DNA of 64,000 nt from Polynucleobacter yangtzensis (GTDB lineage Bacteria > Pseudomonadota > Gammaproteobacteria > Burkholderiales > Burkholderiaceae): positions 62,001 through 126,000 of the forward strand of contig NZ_LOJI01000022.1 of assembly GCF_001595965.1 (NCBI RefSeq), given 5' to 3'. Positions 26,228-36,731 of the stretch are shown here, piece by piece. A program made the position numbers and the translations under genes. The notes below the pieces were generated by a model. That model worked only from the letters and a program-made list of their open reading frames with translations. It had not been told where the DNA came from and made no database searches. Position 1 is the first letter of the stretch. Every line of letters begins with the position of its first letter.

Positions 26228-28831
26228 ATGAGAATAGATAAATTAACAACCAAGTTTCAAGAGGCCCTAAGTGAGGCCCAAAGTATCGCTTTAGCCAAAG
26301 ACAATCAATATATTGAGCCGGCCCATGTGTTGCTGGCAATGTTGCGTGATTCTGATGGTGGCGCAAAGAGCTTGCTAACAAGAGCAGGCGTCAATGTCGC
26401 TGGCCTTGAAAAAGGTGTGGAAAAGATTATCAGCAACCTTCCCGAAGTGCAGGGCACTAGCGGGGAAGTTCAGGTTGGCCGTGATCTCAGTAATTGGTTG
26501 AACTTATGTGAAAAAGAAGCCAATAAACGCAATGATCAATTCATTGCGGGTGAACTGTTTTTATTAGTTGTAGCAGACGACAAAGGCGAGCTCGGCAAGG
26601 TTGCTCGTGAGAATGGCTTAAATCGTAAATCGTTAGAAGCGGCTATTGATTTAGTGCGCGGAGGAGAATCAGTGAATAGTGCAGATGCTGAAGGTCAACG
26701 TGAGGCCTTAAAGAAATACACCGTGGATTTAACTGAGCGCGCTCGCATGGGCAAGCTTGATCCAGTAATTGGGCGTGATGATGAGATTCGTCGCACCATT
26801 CAGATATTGCAGCGCCGCGGTAAGAATAACCCCGTGCTGATTGGTGAGCCAGGTGTAGGAAAAACAGCGATCGTTGAAGGCTTGGCCCAGCGCATTGTGA
26901 ATGGCGAAGTTCCTGAAACACTGAAGAACAAACGTGTCTTAGTGTTGGATATGGCTTTGCTATTGGCTGGCGCCAAATACCGCGGCGAATTCGAAGAGCG
27001 CCTAAAGGCAGTGCTCAGTGACGTTGCTAAAGACGAGGGTCAAACCATTATCTTTATCGATGAGATTCATACGATGGTTGGCGCTGGTAAGGGCGATGGC
27101 GCAATGGATGCTGGCAATATGCTCAAGCCTGCCTTGGCACGTGGTGAGTTGCATTGCATCGGCGCAACAACCTTAGATGAATATCGAAAATACATCGAAA
27201 AAGATCCTGCCCTAGAGCGCCGCTTCCAAAAGGTGATGGTTGAAGAGCCTAGTGTTGAGGCAACGATTGCAATCTTGCGTGGTTTGCAAGAACGCTATGA
27301 GCTGCATCACGGCATTGAGATTACTGATCCAGCTATTGTGGCTGCTGCCGAGTTGTCACACCGCTACATTACCGATCGTTTTTTACCAGATAAGGCTATC
27401 GACTTGATTGACGAGGCCGGTTCACGTATTCGTATGGAGATTGACTCCAAGCCTGAGGTAATGGATAAGCTTGAGCGTCGCCTCATTCAGCTCAAGATTG
27501 AGCGCGAAGCAGTTAAAAAAGAAAAAGATGAAGCATCACAAAAGCGTCTTGGTCTCATTGAAGAAGAGATCAAGCGTCTTGGTGCCGAGTATGCTGATTT
27601 GGAAGAAATCTGGAAAGCAGAGAAGGGTGCCGTACTAGGTGCTGCCAATCTGAAGGAAGAGATTGAAAAGGTTAAGGCTGATATCGCCAAGTTACAACGT
27701 GATGGTAAGCTGGAGCAGGTTGCTGAGTTGCAGTATGGAAAATTGCCAGAACTCGAAGCTAAGCTTAAATCTGCTGCGGCTGCTGAAGCGAAGGGCGACA
27801 AAGATGGCGTGGTGAAGAATAAATTACTACGTACTCAAGTGGGCGCAGAAGAAATTGCTGAAGTAGTTTCTCGTGCGACAGGTATTCCAGTTTCCAAGAT
27901 GATGCAGGGCGAACGCGATAAATTGCTCAAGATGGAAGAGCTCTTACATAAGCGTGTCGTTGGTCAAGAGGAAGCTATTCGTGCAGTGTCCGATGCGATC
28001 CGTCGTTCACGTGCCGGCTTGGCAGAAGAGAATCGTCCTTATGGTTCGTTCTTATTCCTTGGGCCTACTGGCGTTGGTAAGACGGAGCTTTGCAAGGCAT
28101 TGGCTGGTTTCTTGTTTGATAGTGAAGACCACCTTATTCGTATTGATATGAGTGAGTTCATGGAAAAGCACAGTGTTGCGCGTTTAATTGGTGCGCCTCC
28201 AGGCTACGTTGGCTACGAAGAGGGTGGTTATTTAACCGAGCAAGTTCGTCGCCATCCATACAGCGTGATCTTGTTCGATGAGATTGAGAAAGCACATCCA
28301 GATGTCTTTAACGTTCTCTTGCAAGTACTAGATGATGGTCGCTTAACTGATGGTCAAGGCCGTACAGTAGACTTTAAGAATACGGTGATTGTGATGACCA
28401 GTAATATTGGATCTCATTTGATTCAATCAATGGCCGATAAGAAGCAATCTGAAATCAAGGAAGCGGTTTTTGAGGAATTAAAAAATCATTTTCGTCCTGA
28501 GTTCTTGAACCGTATTGATGAGATCGTGGTGTTCCACGGCTTAGACAAAGGCAATATCGCTAATATCGCGAAGATACTGCTCAAAAACTTGTCGGATCGA
28601 TTGGCAAAAGTGGATATGCAGCTTGATGTTAGCGATGCAGCCCTCAATAAGATTGCGGAGGTGGGTTTTGATCCTGTTTTTGGAGCAAGACCGCTGAAGC
28701 GAGCTATCCAGCAGCATATTGAGAACCCTGTTTCCAAGATGATTCTGGAAGGCAAGTTCGGCCCTAAGGATGTAGTCCCTGTAGATGTTGATAAGGCCGG
28801 CGAATTTAGCTTTAGCCGTCAGGTTCACTAA
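26228..28831 (+). CDS. clpB: ATP-dependent disaggregase ClpB
   Basis: 867 residues, normal for ClpB. N-terminal domain (1-145), AAA1 with Walker [15 protein letters not shown] and Walker [15 protein letters not shown], the long M-domain coiled coil (about 405-530), AAA2 with [14 protein letters not shown] and [11 protein letters not shown], then the C-terminal domain. It works with DnaK to extract polypeptides from aggregates. The upstream sigma-32-type promoter fits heat-shock control. Confidence 0.98.
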   Translation: MRIDKLTTKFQEALSEAQSIALAKDNQYIEPAHVLLAMLRDSDGGAKSLLTRAGVNVAGLEKGVEKIISNLPEVQGTSGEVQVGRDLSNWLNLCEKEANKRNDQFIAGELFLLVVADDKGELGKVARENGLNRKSLEAAIDLVRGGESVNSADAEGQREALKKYTVDLTERARMGKLDPVIGRDDEIRRTIQILQRRGKNNPVLIGEPGVGKTAIVEGLAQRIVNGEVPETLKNKRVLVLDMALLLAGAKYRGEFEERLKAVLSDVAKDEGQTIIFIDEIHTMVGAGKGDGAMDAGNMLKPALARGELHCIGATTLDEYRKYIEKDPALERRFQKVMVEEPSVEATIAILRGLQERYELHHGIEITDPAIVAAAELSHRYITDRFLPDKAIDLIDEAGSRIRMEIDSKPEVMDKLERRLIQLKIEREAVKKEKDEASQKRLGLIEEEIKRLGAEYADLEEIWKAEKGAVLGAANLKEEIEKVKADIAKLQRDGKLEQVAELQYGKLPELEAKLKSAAAAEAKGDKDGVVKNKLLRTQVGAEEIAEVVSRATGIPVSKMMQGERDKLLKMEELLHKRVVGQEEAIRAVSDAIRRSRAGLAEENRPYGSFLFLGPTGVGKTELCKALAGFLFDSEDHLIRIDMSEFMEKHSVARLIGAPPGYVGYEEGGYLTEQVRRHPYSVILFDEIEKAHPDVFNVLLQVLDDGRLTDGQGRTVDFKNTVIVMTSNIGSHLIQSMADKKQSEIKEAVFEELKNHFRPEFLNRIDEIVVFHGLDKGNIANIAKILLKNLSDRLAKVDMQLDVSDAALNKIAEVGFDPVFGARPLKRAIQQHIENPVSKMILEGKFGPKDVVPVDVDKAGEFSFSRQVH

Positions 28832-28884
28832 GTAGTAGTTTCATTATTTCAGCAGGAATATCCCTGCGCCAGTAAACTCGGTAC

Positions 28885-30120
28885 ATGACTGTTGCGCTTA
28901 GTAGGCGTGCCAGTGATGTCCGGGTTATTGGTCTCATTAGCCTAGCTCACGGCAGCTCTCATTTCTTTCATTTAGTGCTTCCTCCCATGTTTCCATGGTT
29001 GAAGGATGCTTTTGCATTGAGTTATGCCGAGCTCGGTTTACTCATGTCAGTTTTCTTTGTGGTGTCTTGCATTGCTCAAGCCGCCTCAGGATTTTTAGTG
29101 GATCGCATTGGCGCAAGGCCAGTTCTGTTTAGTGGTATTAGCTTACTGATTCTTGCGGCCTTGGTGTATTCACAAAGCAATGGTTATGCCATGCTCTTAA
29201 TGGGGGCGGTTATCGCAGGTTGCGGTAACGGTATTTTTCATCCTGTTGATTACACACTCATTAATCACAAGGTGTCACCTCCTAATCTACCGTACGCCTA
29301 TTCAATGCATGGAGTCACGGGCTACCTAGGTTGGGCGGCAGCGCCTGCCTTCATGGTTGCCATTGCCCAATTCAGCGATTGGCGTATTGCATTCTTAAGC
29401 GCAGCCCTGCTGGAGGCTTGTATCTTCGCGGTTCTGTGGGTCAATCGAAGCTATCTTCTAGATAACGTCAAAGAGCGCCATAATGATACTCAAGCAGGCA
29501 ACCAAGCCGCTAATCCTGGGGTTGCGCAAGAGAGTGCATTCGCATTTCTGAAGTTAACTGCCGTATGGTTATGTTGGATTTTCTTTTTCTTCAGCATGGC
29601 TTCTACTTCAAGCCTGCAATCCTTTGCACCAAGTGCATTGTTTTCCATCTATCAAGTCCCATTAGATGTGGGAAGTTATTACATTACCTTATTAGCGCTT
29701 GGTAGTGCTGGCGGTGTTTTGTTCGGTGGATATTTAGCTGCAAAGTTGAAAGCGCCTGAACGTATCGTGACATCCTGTTTATCTGTAACGATAGTGATGT
29801 GTTTGTTACTAGGCACTGGATTTATTCCAGCTGGTCTTATTCCGATCTTATTTTTTGGCTTAGGCTTTGGCTACGGTGTTGTTGCTCCTTCACGAGATCT
29901 TTTGGTGAAAACGGTAACTCCGAAAGGTGTTGCTGGACGCGTTTATGGAATCGTTTATTCGGGAATTGATTTGGGTGCTGCGGTAGGCCCCTTTATCTTT
30001 GGCTTCTTTATGGATGCCAGCCTTCCAAATGCATTATTCCTGGGTATTGTTGCCTTCCAGCTCATGATCATTCCAACGGTATTTAAGGTGTCTGCCGGTA
30101 TTGCGCCAAAAACCGCTTAG
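28885..30120 (+). CDS. MFS transporter
   Basis: 411 residues with about 12 transmembrane segments and a central hydrophilic loop near 195-215. The loop 2-3 signature is seen in SGFLVDRIGARPVLFSG. The N-terminus resembles fosmidomycin-resistance-type exporters, but the substrate cannot be told from sequence. It begins 53 nt after clpB; TAAACT stands 6 nt before ATG and no Shine-Dalgarno is evident. Confidence 0.85.
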   Translation: MTVALSRRASDVRVIGLISLAHGSSHFFHLVLPPMFPWLKDAFALSYAELGLLMSVFFVVSCIAQAASGFLVDRIGARPVLFSGISLLILAALVYSQSNGYAMLLMGAVIAGCGNGIFHPVDYTLINHKVSPPNLPYAYSMHGVTGYLGWAAAPAFMVAIAQFSDWRIAFLSAALLEACIFAVLWVNRSYLLDNVKERHNDTQAGNQAANPGVAQESAFAFLKLTAVWLCWIFFFFSMASTSSLQSFAPSALFSIYQVPLDVGSYYITLLALGSAGGVLFGGYLAAKLKAPERIVTSCLSVTIVMCLLLGTGFIPAGLIPILFFGLGFGYGVVAPSRDLLVKTVTPKGVAGRVYGIVYSGIDLGAAVGPFIFGFFMDASLPNALFLGIVAFQLMIIPTVFKVSAGIAPKTA

Positions 30121-30320
30121 TTGAGCTCTAATAATTTCATAATATGAAATGTCATTACGCTGCGTAAAATGCGGCGCAATTAGTAGCCTCTCAATTTATT
30201 CCAGACCGTGGGCATTCATTCCACATAGTAAAAATATAACTTTAAGTTATTGAATTTAAATAACTAAATATTTTTAAAAATATCCCATATTTCGCTTGCT
30301 TGCTTTTTTGAACTGTCTAA

Positions 30321-30361
30321 ACTCTTATATAAGACATAAGACTTGAACTGGTCTTAAGAGT
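30321..30361 (+). promoter_or_regulatory. Inverted-repeat cluster upstream of isocitrate lyase
   Basis: ACTCTTA (30321-30327) and TAAGAGT (30355-30361) enclose CTTATATAAG, two direct ATAAGAC units and AAGAC/GTCTT arms. These nested repeats lie 41-80 nt upstream of aceA. They could be operator sites for a regulator of the glyoxylate shunt, but no protein can be named. The rest of 30121-30402 shows no gene. Confidence 0.35.
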
Positions 30362-30402
30362 CCTCAAATTTTGAAGTACTTGTTTAACTTAGGGAGAAAA
30401 AC

Positions 30403-31701
30403 ATGGCAGATCGCAAAGCAGAAATCGCAGCACTACAAAAGGACTGGGATACCAATCCACGCTGGAAAGGTATTACACGTGGCTATACAGCTGAGGACGT
30501 TGTACGTCTTCGTGGCTCATTAAAGATTGAACACACTTTAGCTAAGCATGGCGCAGAGCGTCTTTGGGATTTGGTAAACAATGAAGCTTACGTTAACTGT
30601 TTAGGCGCTTTGACTGGTGGCCAAGCAATGCAACAGGTTAAGGCTGGCGTTCAGGCAATTTACTTGTCAGGTTGGCAAGTTGCTGCTGACGGCAATTCAT
30701 ATGCAGCTATGTACCCAGATCAATCTTTGTATCCAGTTGATTCAGTACCAAAGATGGTTGAGCGTATCAATAACTCATTCCAACGCGCTGACGAAATTCA
30801 AACAGCTAAAGGCATCAATAAAGGTGATCCAGGTTATATCGAGTATTTCGCACCAATCGTTGCCGATGCTGAAGCCGGTTTCGGTGGTGTATTGAATGCA
30901 TTCGAATTAAGCAAAGCATTGATCAAGCAAGGCGCTGCTGGTGTTCACTTTGAGGACCAATTGTCATCTGTTAAGAAGTGCGGTCACTTGGGTGGCAAGG
31001 TATTGTTGCCAACTACAGAATCTGTACAAAAATTGATCTCTGCACGTTTAGCTGCTGACGTAATGGGTGTTCCAACTATCATTTTGGCTCGTACTGATGC
31101 TGAAGCTGCTGACTTGTTGACATCTGATTACGATGCAAATGACAAGCCATTCTTGACAGGCGAGCGCACAGCTGAAGGCTTCTATAAGACACGTAAAGGC
31201 TTGGATCAAGCGATCTCACGTGGTTTGGCATACGCTGCTTACGCTGATATGGTTTGGTGTGAAACAGGTACTCCTGACCTCGAGTTTGCTCGTCAGTTTG
31301 CCGAAGCAATTCGTGCGAAGTTCCCAGGCAAGATGTTGGCTTACAACTGCTCACCATCTTTCAACTGGAAGAAGAACTTGGACGACGCAACCATTGCTAA
31401 ATTCCAACGTGAATTAGGTGCCATGGGTTATAAGTATCAGTTCATCACATTGGCTGGTATCCACTCTATGTGGTACAACATGTTTGACTTGGCACAAGAC
31501 TACATGCAGCGCGGTATGACTGCATACATCGAAAAAGTGCAAGAGCCAGAATTTGCTGCTCGTGATCGTGGTTACACATTCGTTTCACATCAGCAAGAAG
31601 TTGGTACTGGTTACTTCGATGATGTAACTACTGTTATCCAAGGTGGTAAGTCTTCTGTAACTGCATTGACTGGTTCTACTGAAGAAGAGCAGTTCCACTA
31701 A
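30403..31701 (+). CDS. aceA: Isocitrate lyase
   Basis: 432 residues, the usual bacterial length. Catalytic loop [11 protein letters not shown] with the active-site Cys, preceded by [15 protein letters not shown] and [24 protein letters not shown] near the C-terminus. It splits isocitrate to glyoxylate and succinate in the glyoxylate shunt. Ribosome binding site AGGGAG at about 30391. Monocistronic, with its own terminator at 31750-31792. Very adenine/thymine-rich third positions suggest strong expression. Confidence 0.97.
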   Translation: MADRKAEIAALQKDWDTNPRWKGITRGYTAEDVVRLRGSLKIEHTLAKHGAERLWDLVNNEAYVNCLGALTGGQAMQQVKAGVQAIYLSGWQVAADGNSYAAMYPDQSLYPVDSVPKMVERINNSFQRADEIQTAKGINKGDPGYIEYFAPIVADAEAGFGGVLNAFELSKALIKQGAAGVHFEDQLSSVKKCGHLGGKVLLPTTESVQKLISARLAADVMGVPTIILARTDAEAADLLTSDYDANDKPFLTGERTAEGFYKTRKGLDQAISRGLAYAAYADMVWCETGTPDLEFARQFAEAIRAKFPGKMLAYNCSPSFNWKKNLDDATIAKFQRELGAMGYKYQFITLAGIHSMWYNMFDLAQDYMQRGMTAYIEKVQEPEFAARDRGYTFVSHQQEVGTGYFDDVTTVIQGGKSSVTALTGSTEEEQFH

Positions 31702-31749
31702 GAAATCCCTAAGTAGTACGTAGTAAGCAGTAACACACCAATACTGCCG

Positions 31750-31792
31750 CGGCATCTAAATTACCCCACAAGGGTGACTTAGATGCCGTTTT
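31750..31792 (+). terminator. Intrinsic terminator after aceA
   Basis: CGGCATCTAA (31750-31759) and TTAGATGCCG (31779-31788) are perfect 10-bp arms, with an inner partly paired ACCCC/AGGGT region, followed by TTTTCGTTT. It lies 48 nt past the aceA stop. Confidence 0.85.
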
Positions 31793-31808
31793 CGTTTACA
31801 TTCTTTCC

Positions 31809-32249
31809 ATGACTAATTGCGTACTCTGTAAAGACGAACTCAAGCCCGAAGAGGGGCAACTTATTTGGCGCGGTGATGACTGTCGAGTCACCATGGTGAA
31901 TGATCCCGATCTACCTGGTTTTTGTAGAGTGATCTGGAATCGTCATGTGGCCGAGATGACTGATCTCAGTCATGGTGAGCGCGATCACCTCATGACCTTA
32001 GTCTTTGCCGTTGAAGAGGCTGTGCGTCACGTAATGCACCCTGATAAGGTCAATATTGCTGCCTTAGGTAATATGGTTCCCCATATTCATTGGCACGTTA
32101 TTCCCAGATTTAAAGATGATGCTTTTTTTCCTGGATCCGCTTGGTCTAAGAAGACTCAAGAAACGAAAGCATCTACATTGGAAGCCAGAAGAAAAAAATC
32201 TCAAGAATTGCCGGCAGCTATTAAGTCTGTCATTGCCAATCTTTCTTAA
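31809..32249 (+). CDS. HIT family protein
   Basis: 146 residues, histidine-triad hydrolase fold with HIHWHVIPRF (His-x-His-x-His) near residue 94. An N-terminal Cys pair (MTNCVLCKDE) is common in this group. It probably hydrolyses nucleotide-phosphate bonds; the substrate is unknown. TACATT lies 6 nt before the ATG. Its stop codon overlaps the stop of the convergent DUF1841 gene (shared TTAA). Confidence 0.9.
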   Translation: MTNCVLCKDELKPEEGQLIWRGDDCRVTMVNDPDLPGFCRVIWNRHVAEMTDLSHGERDHLMTLVFAVEEAVRHVMHPDKVNIAALGNMVPHIHWHVIPRFKDDAFFPGSAWSKKTQETKASTLEARRKKSQELPAAIKSVIANLS

Positions 32250-32677
32250 GCTAGTTTTTTAAGAGCCTCAAGATAATTTTCTGGGCTCAGCGGCTGTCCT
32301 TCACGCTGCGCTTCCCACATAACTTGTCCTAGACATTCCATCATGACGTGTTGTGCTTCATGCATAGAGCCAAGCTTTTGCGATAACTTATCAGCAATCT
32401 CTTTGATGCCAGGGGGCTGATTAATTGAGATCTGCTCGCTAATGGACAGATGCATCGATAAATGCAAGAAGGGATTAGTTTCACCGCGTTCAGGCGTGTA
32501 ATCCTGATCTAAGGCGCCTTCAGGATCAGCAAGGAGGTCGTGATATTCAGGGTGTTCAACCATCCAATCGCTGGCAAGCGTTTCCATCGGATCAAGAATC
32601 TGATTCTCAGTCTTCTTCTTCCAGGTGTCACAGAAAAAGCGACGCACTTCTTCACGAGTTGGGTTAAATATCGCCAC
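32246..32677 (-). CDS. DUF1841 family protein
   Basis: About 143 residues from GTG 32677 ([20 protein letters not shown]), which has AGGAAAA just upstream and matches the family N-terminus; the frame stays open to 32725 inside nth. Conserved HPEYHDLL and NPFLHLSMHLSISEQ. No known function. It overlaps nth by 14 nt, so it is likely coupled to it. Its role in a DNA-repair or redox operon is unknown. Confidence 0.82.
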   Translation of the reverse strand: MAIFNPTREEVRRFFCDTWKKKTENQILDPMETLASDWMVEHPEYHDLLADPEGALDQDYTPERGETNPFLHLSMHLSISEQISINQPPGIKEIADKLSQKLGSMHEAQHVMMECLGQVMWEAQREGQPLSPENYLEALKKLA

Positions 32678-33323
32678 GAACTTTTCCTTTGCCAGTCTTT
32701 TGTTTGAAGCCGCATAGTGGCTCAACTATGCATTGTGCACAATCTGGGTTGCGCGCCTTACAGGTATATCTACCGTGCAGAATAAGCCAATGATGGGCAT
32801 CTAATAAGTATTCTTTAGGTACACGTTTGAGTAATTGCTCTTCTACTTTCACAACATCTTTGCCAGGTGCTAGACCTGTTCGGTTGGATACTCTAAAAAT
32901 GTGAGTATCGACAGCGATGGTGGGCTGTCCAAAAGCGGTATTCAGAATAACGTTCGCAGTTTTTCTGCCGACACCAGGTAGCGCCTCTAGTTCTTCGCGA
33001 GTCTGAGGTACTTCACCACCGTGTTTTTCTAAGAGTAGTCGGCAAGTTTCTTGAATATGTTTGCCTTTGGAATTAAATAAACCAATATGCTGAATGTAGG
33101 GTCTAACACCTTCCTCACCAAGATCTAACAGGGCCTGTGGCGTATTGGCAACCTTATAGAGCTTGCGTGTCCCCTTGTTCACCGATACATCGGTCGCTTG
33201 AGCGGATAGCAGTACCGCAATTAAGAGCTCAAATGGCGAGCTATATTCCAGCTCAGTTTCTGGTTTGGGATTATTCGCTTTGAGCTGCTCAAAAAAAGCA
33301 CGACGCTTTTCTAGATTCATCAT
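32664..33323 (-). CDS. nth: Endonuclease III
   Basis: 219 residues. Helix-hairpin-helix [14 protein letters not shown] with the catalytic Lys, catalytic Asp in [12 protein letters not shown], and a C-terminal [4Fe-4S] motif C-x6-C-x2-C-x5-C ([17 protein letters not shown]). It removes oxidised pyrimidines. It overlaps rnfB by 4 nt upstream and the DUF1841 gene by 14 nt downstream. Confidence 0.97.
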   Translation of the reverse strand: MMNLEKRRAFFEQLKANNPKPETELEYSSPFELLIAVLLSAQATDVSVNKGTRKLYKVANTPQALLDLGEEGVRPYIQHIGLFNSKGKHIQETCRLLLEKHGGEVPQTREELEALPGVGRKTANVILNTAFGQPTIAVDTHIFRVSNRTGLAPGKDVVKVEEQLLKRVPKEYLLDAHHWLILHGRYTCKARNPDCAQCIVEPLCGFKQKTGKGKVRGDI

Positions 33324-34006
33324 TTCTTTTCTTGTGCGCGTGCGATAGCCGCAGCAATGATGGCGCGTTTGCGTTCTTGCTCTTTTAATTCTTCTTCAGA
33401 TTGGGGTGATTCACTGTTAACGGACTGCAATTTAGTAGCAGCCTTTTTGGCGAGTCGATCATCATTATCTTTTTGCTCTCGATCTAGTCGTATGTCACGT
33501 TCGTGATAGCGCTTGCGTGCGATATCAGCAAGATCGGGTGACCAAGCATCCCAACCAGTTTTATCTCCAGTGACATTAATCATGCTGATGCAATCAACAG
33601 GACATGGTGGAATGCAGAGGTCGCAGCCCGTACACCACTCAGTCAGCACAACGTGCATTTGTTTAGAGGCACCAACAATCGCATCAACAGGGCATGCCTG
33701 AATACATAACGTGCAGCCAATACATTTCTGCGGGTCGATAAACGCTACTGGACGGGGGCGTTCTACGCCGCATTCTGGATCAATGGTGGGGTGAAGTTCA
33801 AATGCATCTTGTGGGTATATAGGTATCAGAACCTTGCTTAGGCGTTCAATGCCCTCTATGCCGCCGGGAGGGCAGCGATTTGGTAGGGCTTCGCCACTCG
33901 CCATGGCCTCTGCGTAACCACGGCAATCTGGGTAGCCGCACTTAGTGCATTGCGTTTGCGGAAGAATATCCTCAAGTTGATCAACGAGTTTATTGGCTTG
34001 GCTCAT
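33320..34006 (-). CDS. rnfB: RnfB-like ferredoxin subunit
   Basis: 228 residues. A 4Fe-4S domain near the N-terminus ([15 protein letters not shown] with a later Cys in PNRCPPGG) and two classical ferredoxin motifs ([14 protein letters not shown] and [14 protein letters not shown]). The N-terminal membrane helix of true RnfB is missing and no rnfACDGE genes are nearby. This matches the stand-alone betaproteobacterial form found beside nth, whose electron partner is not established. The charged C-terminus is variable. Confidence 0.85.
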   Translation of the reverse strand: MSQANKLVDQLEDILPQTQCTKCGYPDCRGYAEAMASGEALPNRCPPGGIEGIERLSKVLIPIYPQDAFELHPTIDPECGVERPRPVAFIDPQKCIGCTLCIQACPVDAIVGASKQMHVVLTEWCTGCDLCIPPCPVDCISMINVTGDKTGWDAWSPDLADIARKRYHERDIRLDREQKDNDDRLAKKAATKLQSVNSESPQSEEELKEQERKRAIIAAAIARAQEKK

Positions 34007-34060
34007 GGAAATTGCTTGCGGGGTTCTTATTAAAATTAAAGGCTCCGAAGAGCCCTTAAT

Positions 34061-35341
34061 TTATGCAGACTTGGTAGTCCGAGTAGCAGTTTTCTTCGTG
34101 TTCTGATGTTCACGAATGAACGTCTTAATCTTTGGATAAACCTTCTCGCGCCAACGACGTCCAGCAAAGATGCCGTAGTGTCCTGCACCAGCAACTTCAT
34201 AGTGGTCTTTATTCTCTTTTGGGATGCCCGCACATAAAGCATGGGCTGAACGTGTTTGGCCGCTTCCAGAGATGTCATCCAACTCACCTTCAACAGTCAA
34301 AAGCGCAGTCTTTTTAATGTCCTGTGGTTTCACGAGTTCGCCAGCAACTTTCCATGTGCCATTTGGCAATGAATAGTCTTGGAAAACAGTCTTGATGGTG
34401 TCTAAGTAGAACTTGGAGTCCAAATCTAATACAGCGTTGTACTCATCATAGAAACGAATATGTGCTTCAGCATCCTGTTCGTCGCCGCGTACTAAGTTTT
34501 GGAAGTAATCCCAATGGGACTGCAAATGATTTTGCGGGTTCATGGCGATAAAGCCTGTGTGCTGCAAGAAGCCTGGGTATACACGACGGCCAGCGCCTGG
34601 ATAGTTGGGCGGAACGTTATAAATCACGTGACTTTCAAACCATTCGTAAGATTTTTGGTCTGCCAAGTTATTTACTGCAGTTGGTGATTTGCGTGCATCA
34701 ATTGGACCACCCATCATGATCATCGAAGCTGGAGTTGCTTCACCAGCTGATGCCATTAATGAGATTGCGCCTAGAGTGGGAACTGTTGGTTGGCAAACGG
34801 AAATCACATGTAAATCTTTTGCGCCAATGGTGCGAATGAATTCTTGTACGTAGTGGACGTAGTCATCAAGACCAAATTCACCATCTTCAACTGGAACCAA
34901 GCGTGCATCAATCCAATCGGTGATGTAAACCTTGTGATCTTGCAGGAGTGTGCGCACAGTGTCACGCAACAATGTGGAGTGATGTCCAGATAACGGGGCA
35001 ACAATTAATACAACTGGATCTTCTTTAAGTTTCTTAATAACCTCGACATCATCAGAGAAGCGCTTGAAGCGTACTAAGTTACAAAATGGTTTTGCAACTG
35101 CAGTTCTTTCATGGATGGCAACTTCTTTACCATGTGCCATTACAGAGCGAATGCCAAATTCTGGCTTCTTGTAATCTTTGCCCAAGCGGTAGAGGAGTTC
35201 ATAGCTAGCTGCTAAACGGTCAGATCCTGGAACTTTAGAAGCAGGATTAGAAGCATTAATAAAAGCTTCTGAAGCAGCTCTTGCCCATGAACTAACTGGT
35301 TGAAGTAGGGCTTTTTGAAATTCGTGTAACTGATATAGCAT
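34061..35341 (-). CDS. phaZ: Intracellular polyhydroxyalkanoate depolymerase
   Basis: 426 residues. N-terminus MLYQLHEFQKALLQPVSSWA and the catalytic Cys in VISVCQPTVPTLGA match Ralstonia-type intracellular PhaZ, which uses Cys instead of Ser; the Asp and His are in EGELDDISG and GAGHYGIFAG. A basic, Thr-rich tail (TKKTATRTTKSA) follows. It mobilises stored polyhydroxybutyrate. Single gene with GGAGGC ribosome binding site. Confidence 0.93.
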   Translation of the reverse strand: MLYQLHEFQKALLQPVSSWARAASEAFINASNPASKVPGSDRLAASYELLYRLGKDYKKPEFGIRSVMAHGKEVAIHERTAVAKPFCNLVRFKRFSDDVEVIKKLKEDPVVLIVAPLSGHHSTLLRDTVRTLLQDHKVYITDWIDARLVPVEDGEFGLDDYVHYVQEFIRTIGAKDLHVISVCQPTVPTLGAISLMASAGEATPASMIMMGGPIDARKSPTAVNNLADQKSYEWFESHVIYNVPPNYPGAGRRVYPGFLQHTGFIAMNPQNHLQSHWDYFQNLVRGDEQDAEAHIRFYDEYNAVLDLDSKFYLDTIKTVFQDYSLPNGTWKVAGELVKPQDIKKTALLTVEGELDDISGSGQTRSAHALCAGIPKENKDHYEVAGAGHYGIFAGRRWREKVYPKIKTFIREHQNTKKTATRTTKSA

Positions 35342-35372
35342 GGTGCCTCCGGTAATTCAGGATATCCGCTTG

Positions 35373-36572
35373 TTACGCTAAGACGCGGGCGATTGCTTTA
35401 GCCACTTTATCAATATTTTTAGTATTGAGGGCTGCCACACAAATGCGTCCAGTAGAGAGGGCATAAATGCCATCTTCTTTCTGTAAGCGCTCAACTTGCT
35501 CGGCCGTTAAGCCTGAGTAAGAAAACATTCCACGCTGCTTCTCGATAAAAGCAAAATCTTGCTTCACACCGGCAGCAGCGAGTTTTTCAACGAGACCGTG
35601 ACGCATCGCTTTAATGCGATCACGCATTTCTGCCAACTCATCTTCCCAGAGCTTGCGCAGTTCTGGTGAATTCAAAACAGCAGCAGCAATTGCCGCGCCG
35701 TGAGTTGGTGGATTGGAGTAGTTGGTACGAATCACGCGTTTCAATTGTGAAAGTACGCGAGTAGATTCATCTTTGCTTTGTGTCACGATAGACAATGCGC
35801 CAACACGTTCACCATAGAGTGAGAATGACTTGGAGAAAGAGCTCGATACAAAGAAAGACATGCCTGATTCAGCAAAGAGACGAACTGCAACACCGTCTTG
35901 CTCAATCCCAGCCGCAAAGCCTTGGTAAGCCATATCCAAGAAAGGAATCAAGCTTTTGTTTTTGCATATATCGATTACTTGACGCCATTGCGCTTCAGTA
36001 ATGTCTGCGCCAGTTGGGTTGTGGCAGCAAGCGTGTAACAACACGGTGGTGTTCTTTGGGAAAGACTCTAAGGACTTCACCATGCCGTCAAAATCAACAC
36101 CACGAGTTTTGCCATCGAAGTAGGTGTATTCAACTACTTCAAATCCAGCAGATTCAAAAATGCCGCGATGGTTTTCCCAAGTAGGATTGCTAATCGCGCA
36201 AGGTGCATTTAAGTTGAGACGTTTAATAAAGTCAGCGCCAACGCGTAAGGCGCCAGTGCCACCCAAACATTCGGCGGTTACAACACGTCCATCTTTGATG
36301 AGTGATGAGTCAGCGCCAAACAATAAGTTTTGCACTGCACTGTTGTATGGGTTTGGTCCCTCAATAGGGATGTAACTGCGAGGTGAGTGCTTTGCAACAA
36401 TTGCCTCTTCAGCTTTAATTACTGCCTTTAAAAGTGGAACCTTGCCTTCGTCTGTGTAATACACGCCAACGCCTAAGTTCACCTTGTCGGCGCGTTGGTC
36501 TGCAACGTAGGCTTCTGTGAGGCCAAAAATAGGATCTTTAGGGGCTAATTGAACTGAGGCAAACAGGGTCAT
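35373..36572 (-). CDS. Aspartate/aromatic aminotransferase (class I)
   Basis: 399 residues, class Ia aminotransferase. The PLP Lys is in SSSFSKSFSLYGERVG; also VLLHACCHNPTGAD and the Asp in PFLDMAYQGFA, and the substrate Arg near the C-terminus in STGRICVAALN. AspC and TyrB cannot be separated reliably by eye. Divergent from uvrB. Confidence 0.93.
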   Translation of the reverse strand: MTLFASVQLAPKDPIFGLTEAYVADQRADKVNLGVGVYYTDEGKVPLLKAVIKAEEAIVAKHSPRSYIPIEGPNPYNSAVQNLLFGADSSLIKDGRVVTAECLGGTGALRVGADFIKRLNLNAPCAISNPTWENHRGIFESAGFEVVEYTYFDGKTRGVDFDGMVKSLESFPKNTTVLLHACCHNPTGADITEAQWRQVIDICKNKSLIPFLDMAYQGFAAGIEQDGVAVRLFAESGMSFFVSSSFSKSFSLYGERVGALSIVTQSKDESTRVLSQLKRVIRTNYSNPPTHGAAIAAAVLNSPELRKLWEDELAEMRDRIKAMRHGLVEKLAAAGVKQDFAFIEKQRGMFSYSGLTAEQVERLQKEDGIYALSTGRICVAALNTKNIDKVAKAIARVLA

Positions 36573-36731
36573 TTGGGCTTGAAATTGAGGGTTATAGGGT
36601 GGTTTTGTTCGTAATTGACGTTAAATTCAGTTTAATTGTCGGTTTTTGAGGCCAGAATCAACTATTTCCTAAGAAAAACGGCAAAATCAATGTTTGTACA
36701 AAATTCGCTGTGAAGAAATCTCACAGGTGAA

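Noticed and set aside
34036..34293. Minus-strand frame inside the PHA depolymerase gene
   Set aside because: An alternative frame of phaZ; composition and motifs favour phaZ.
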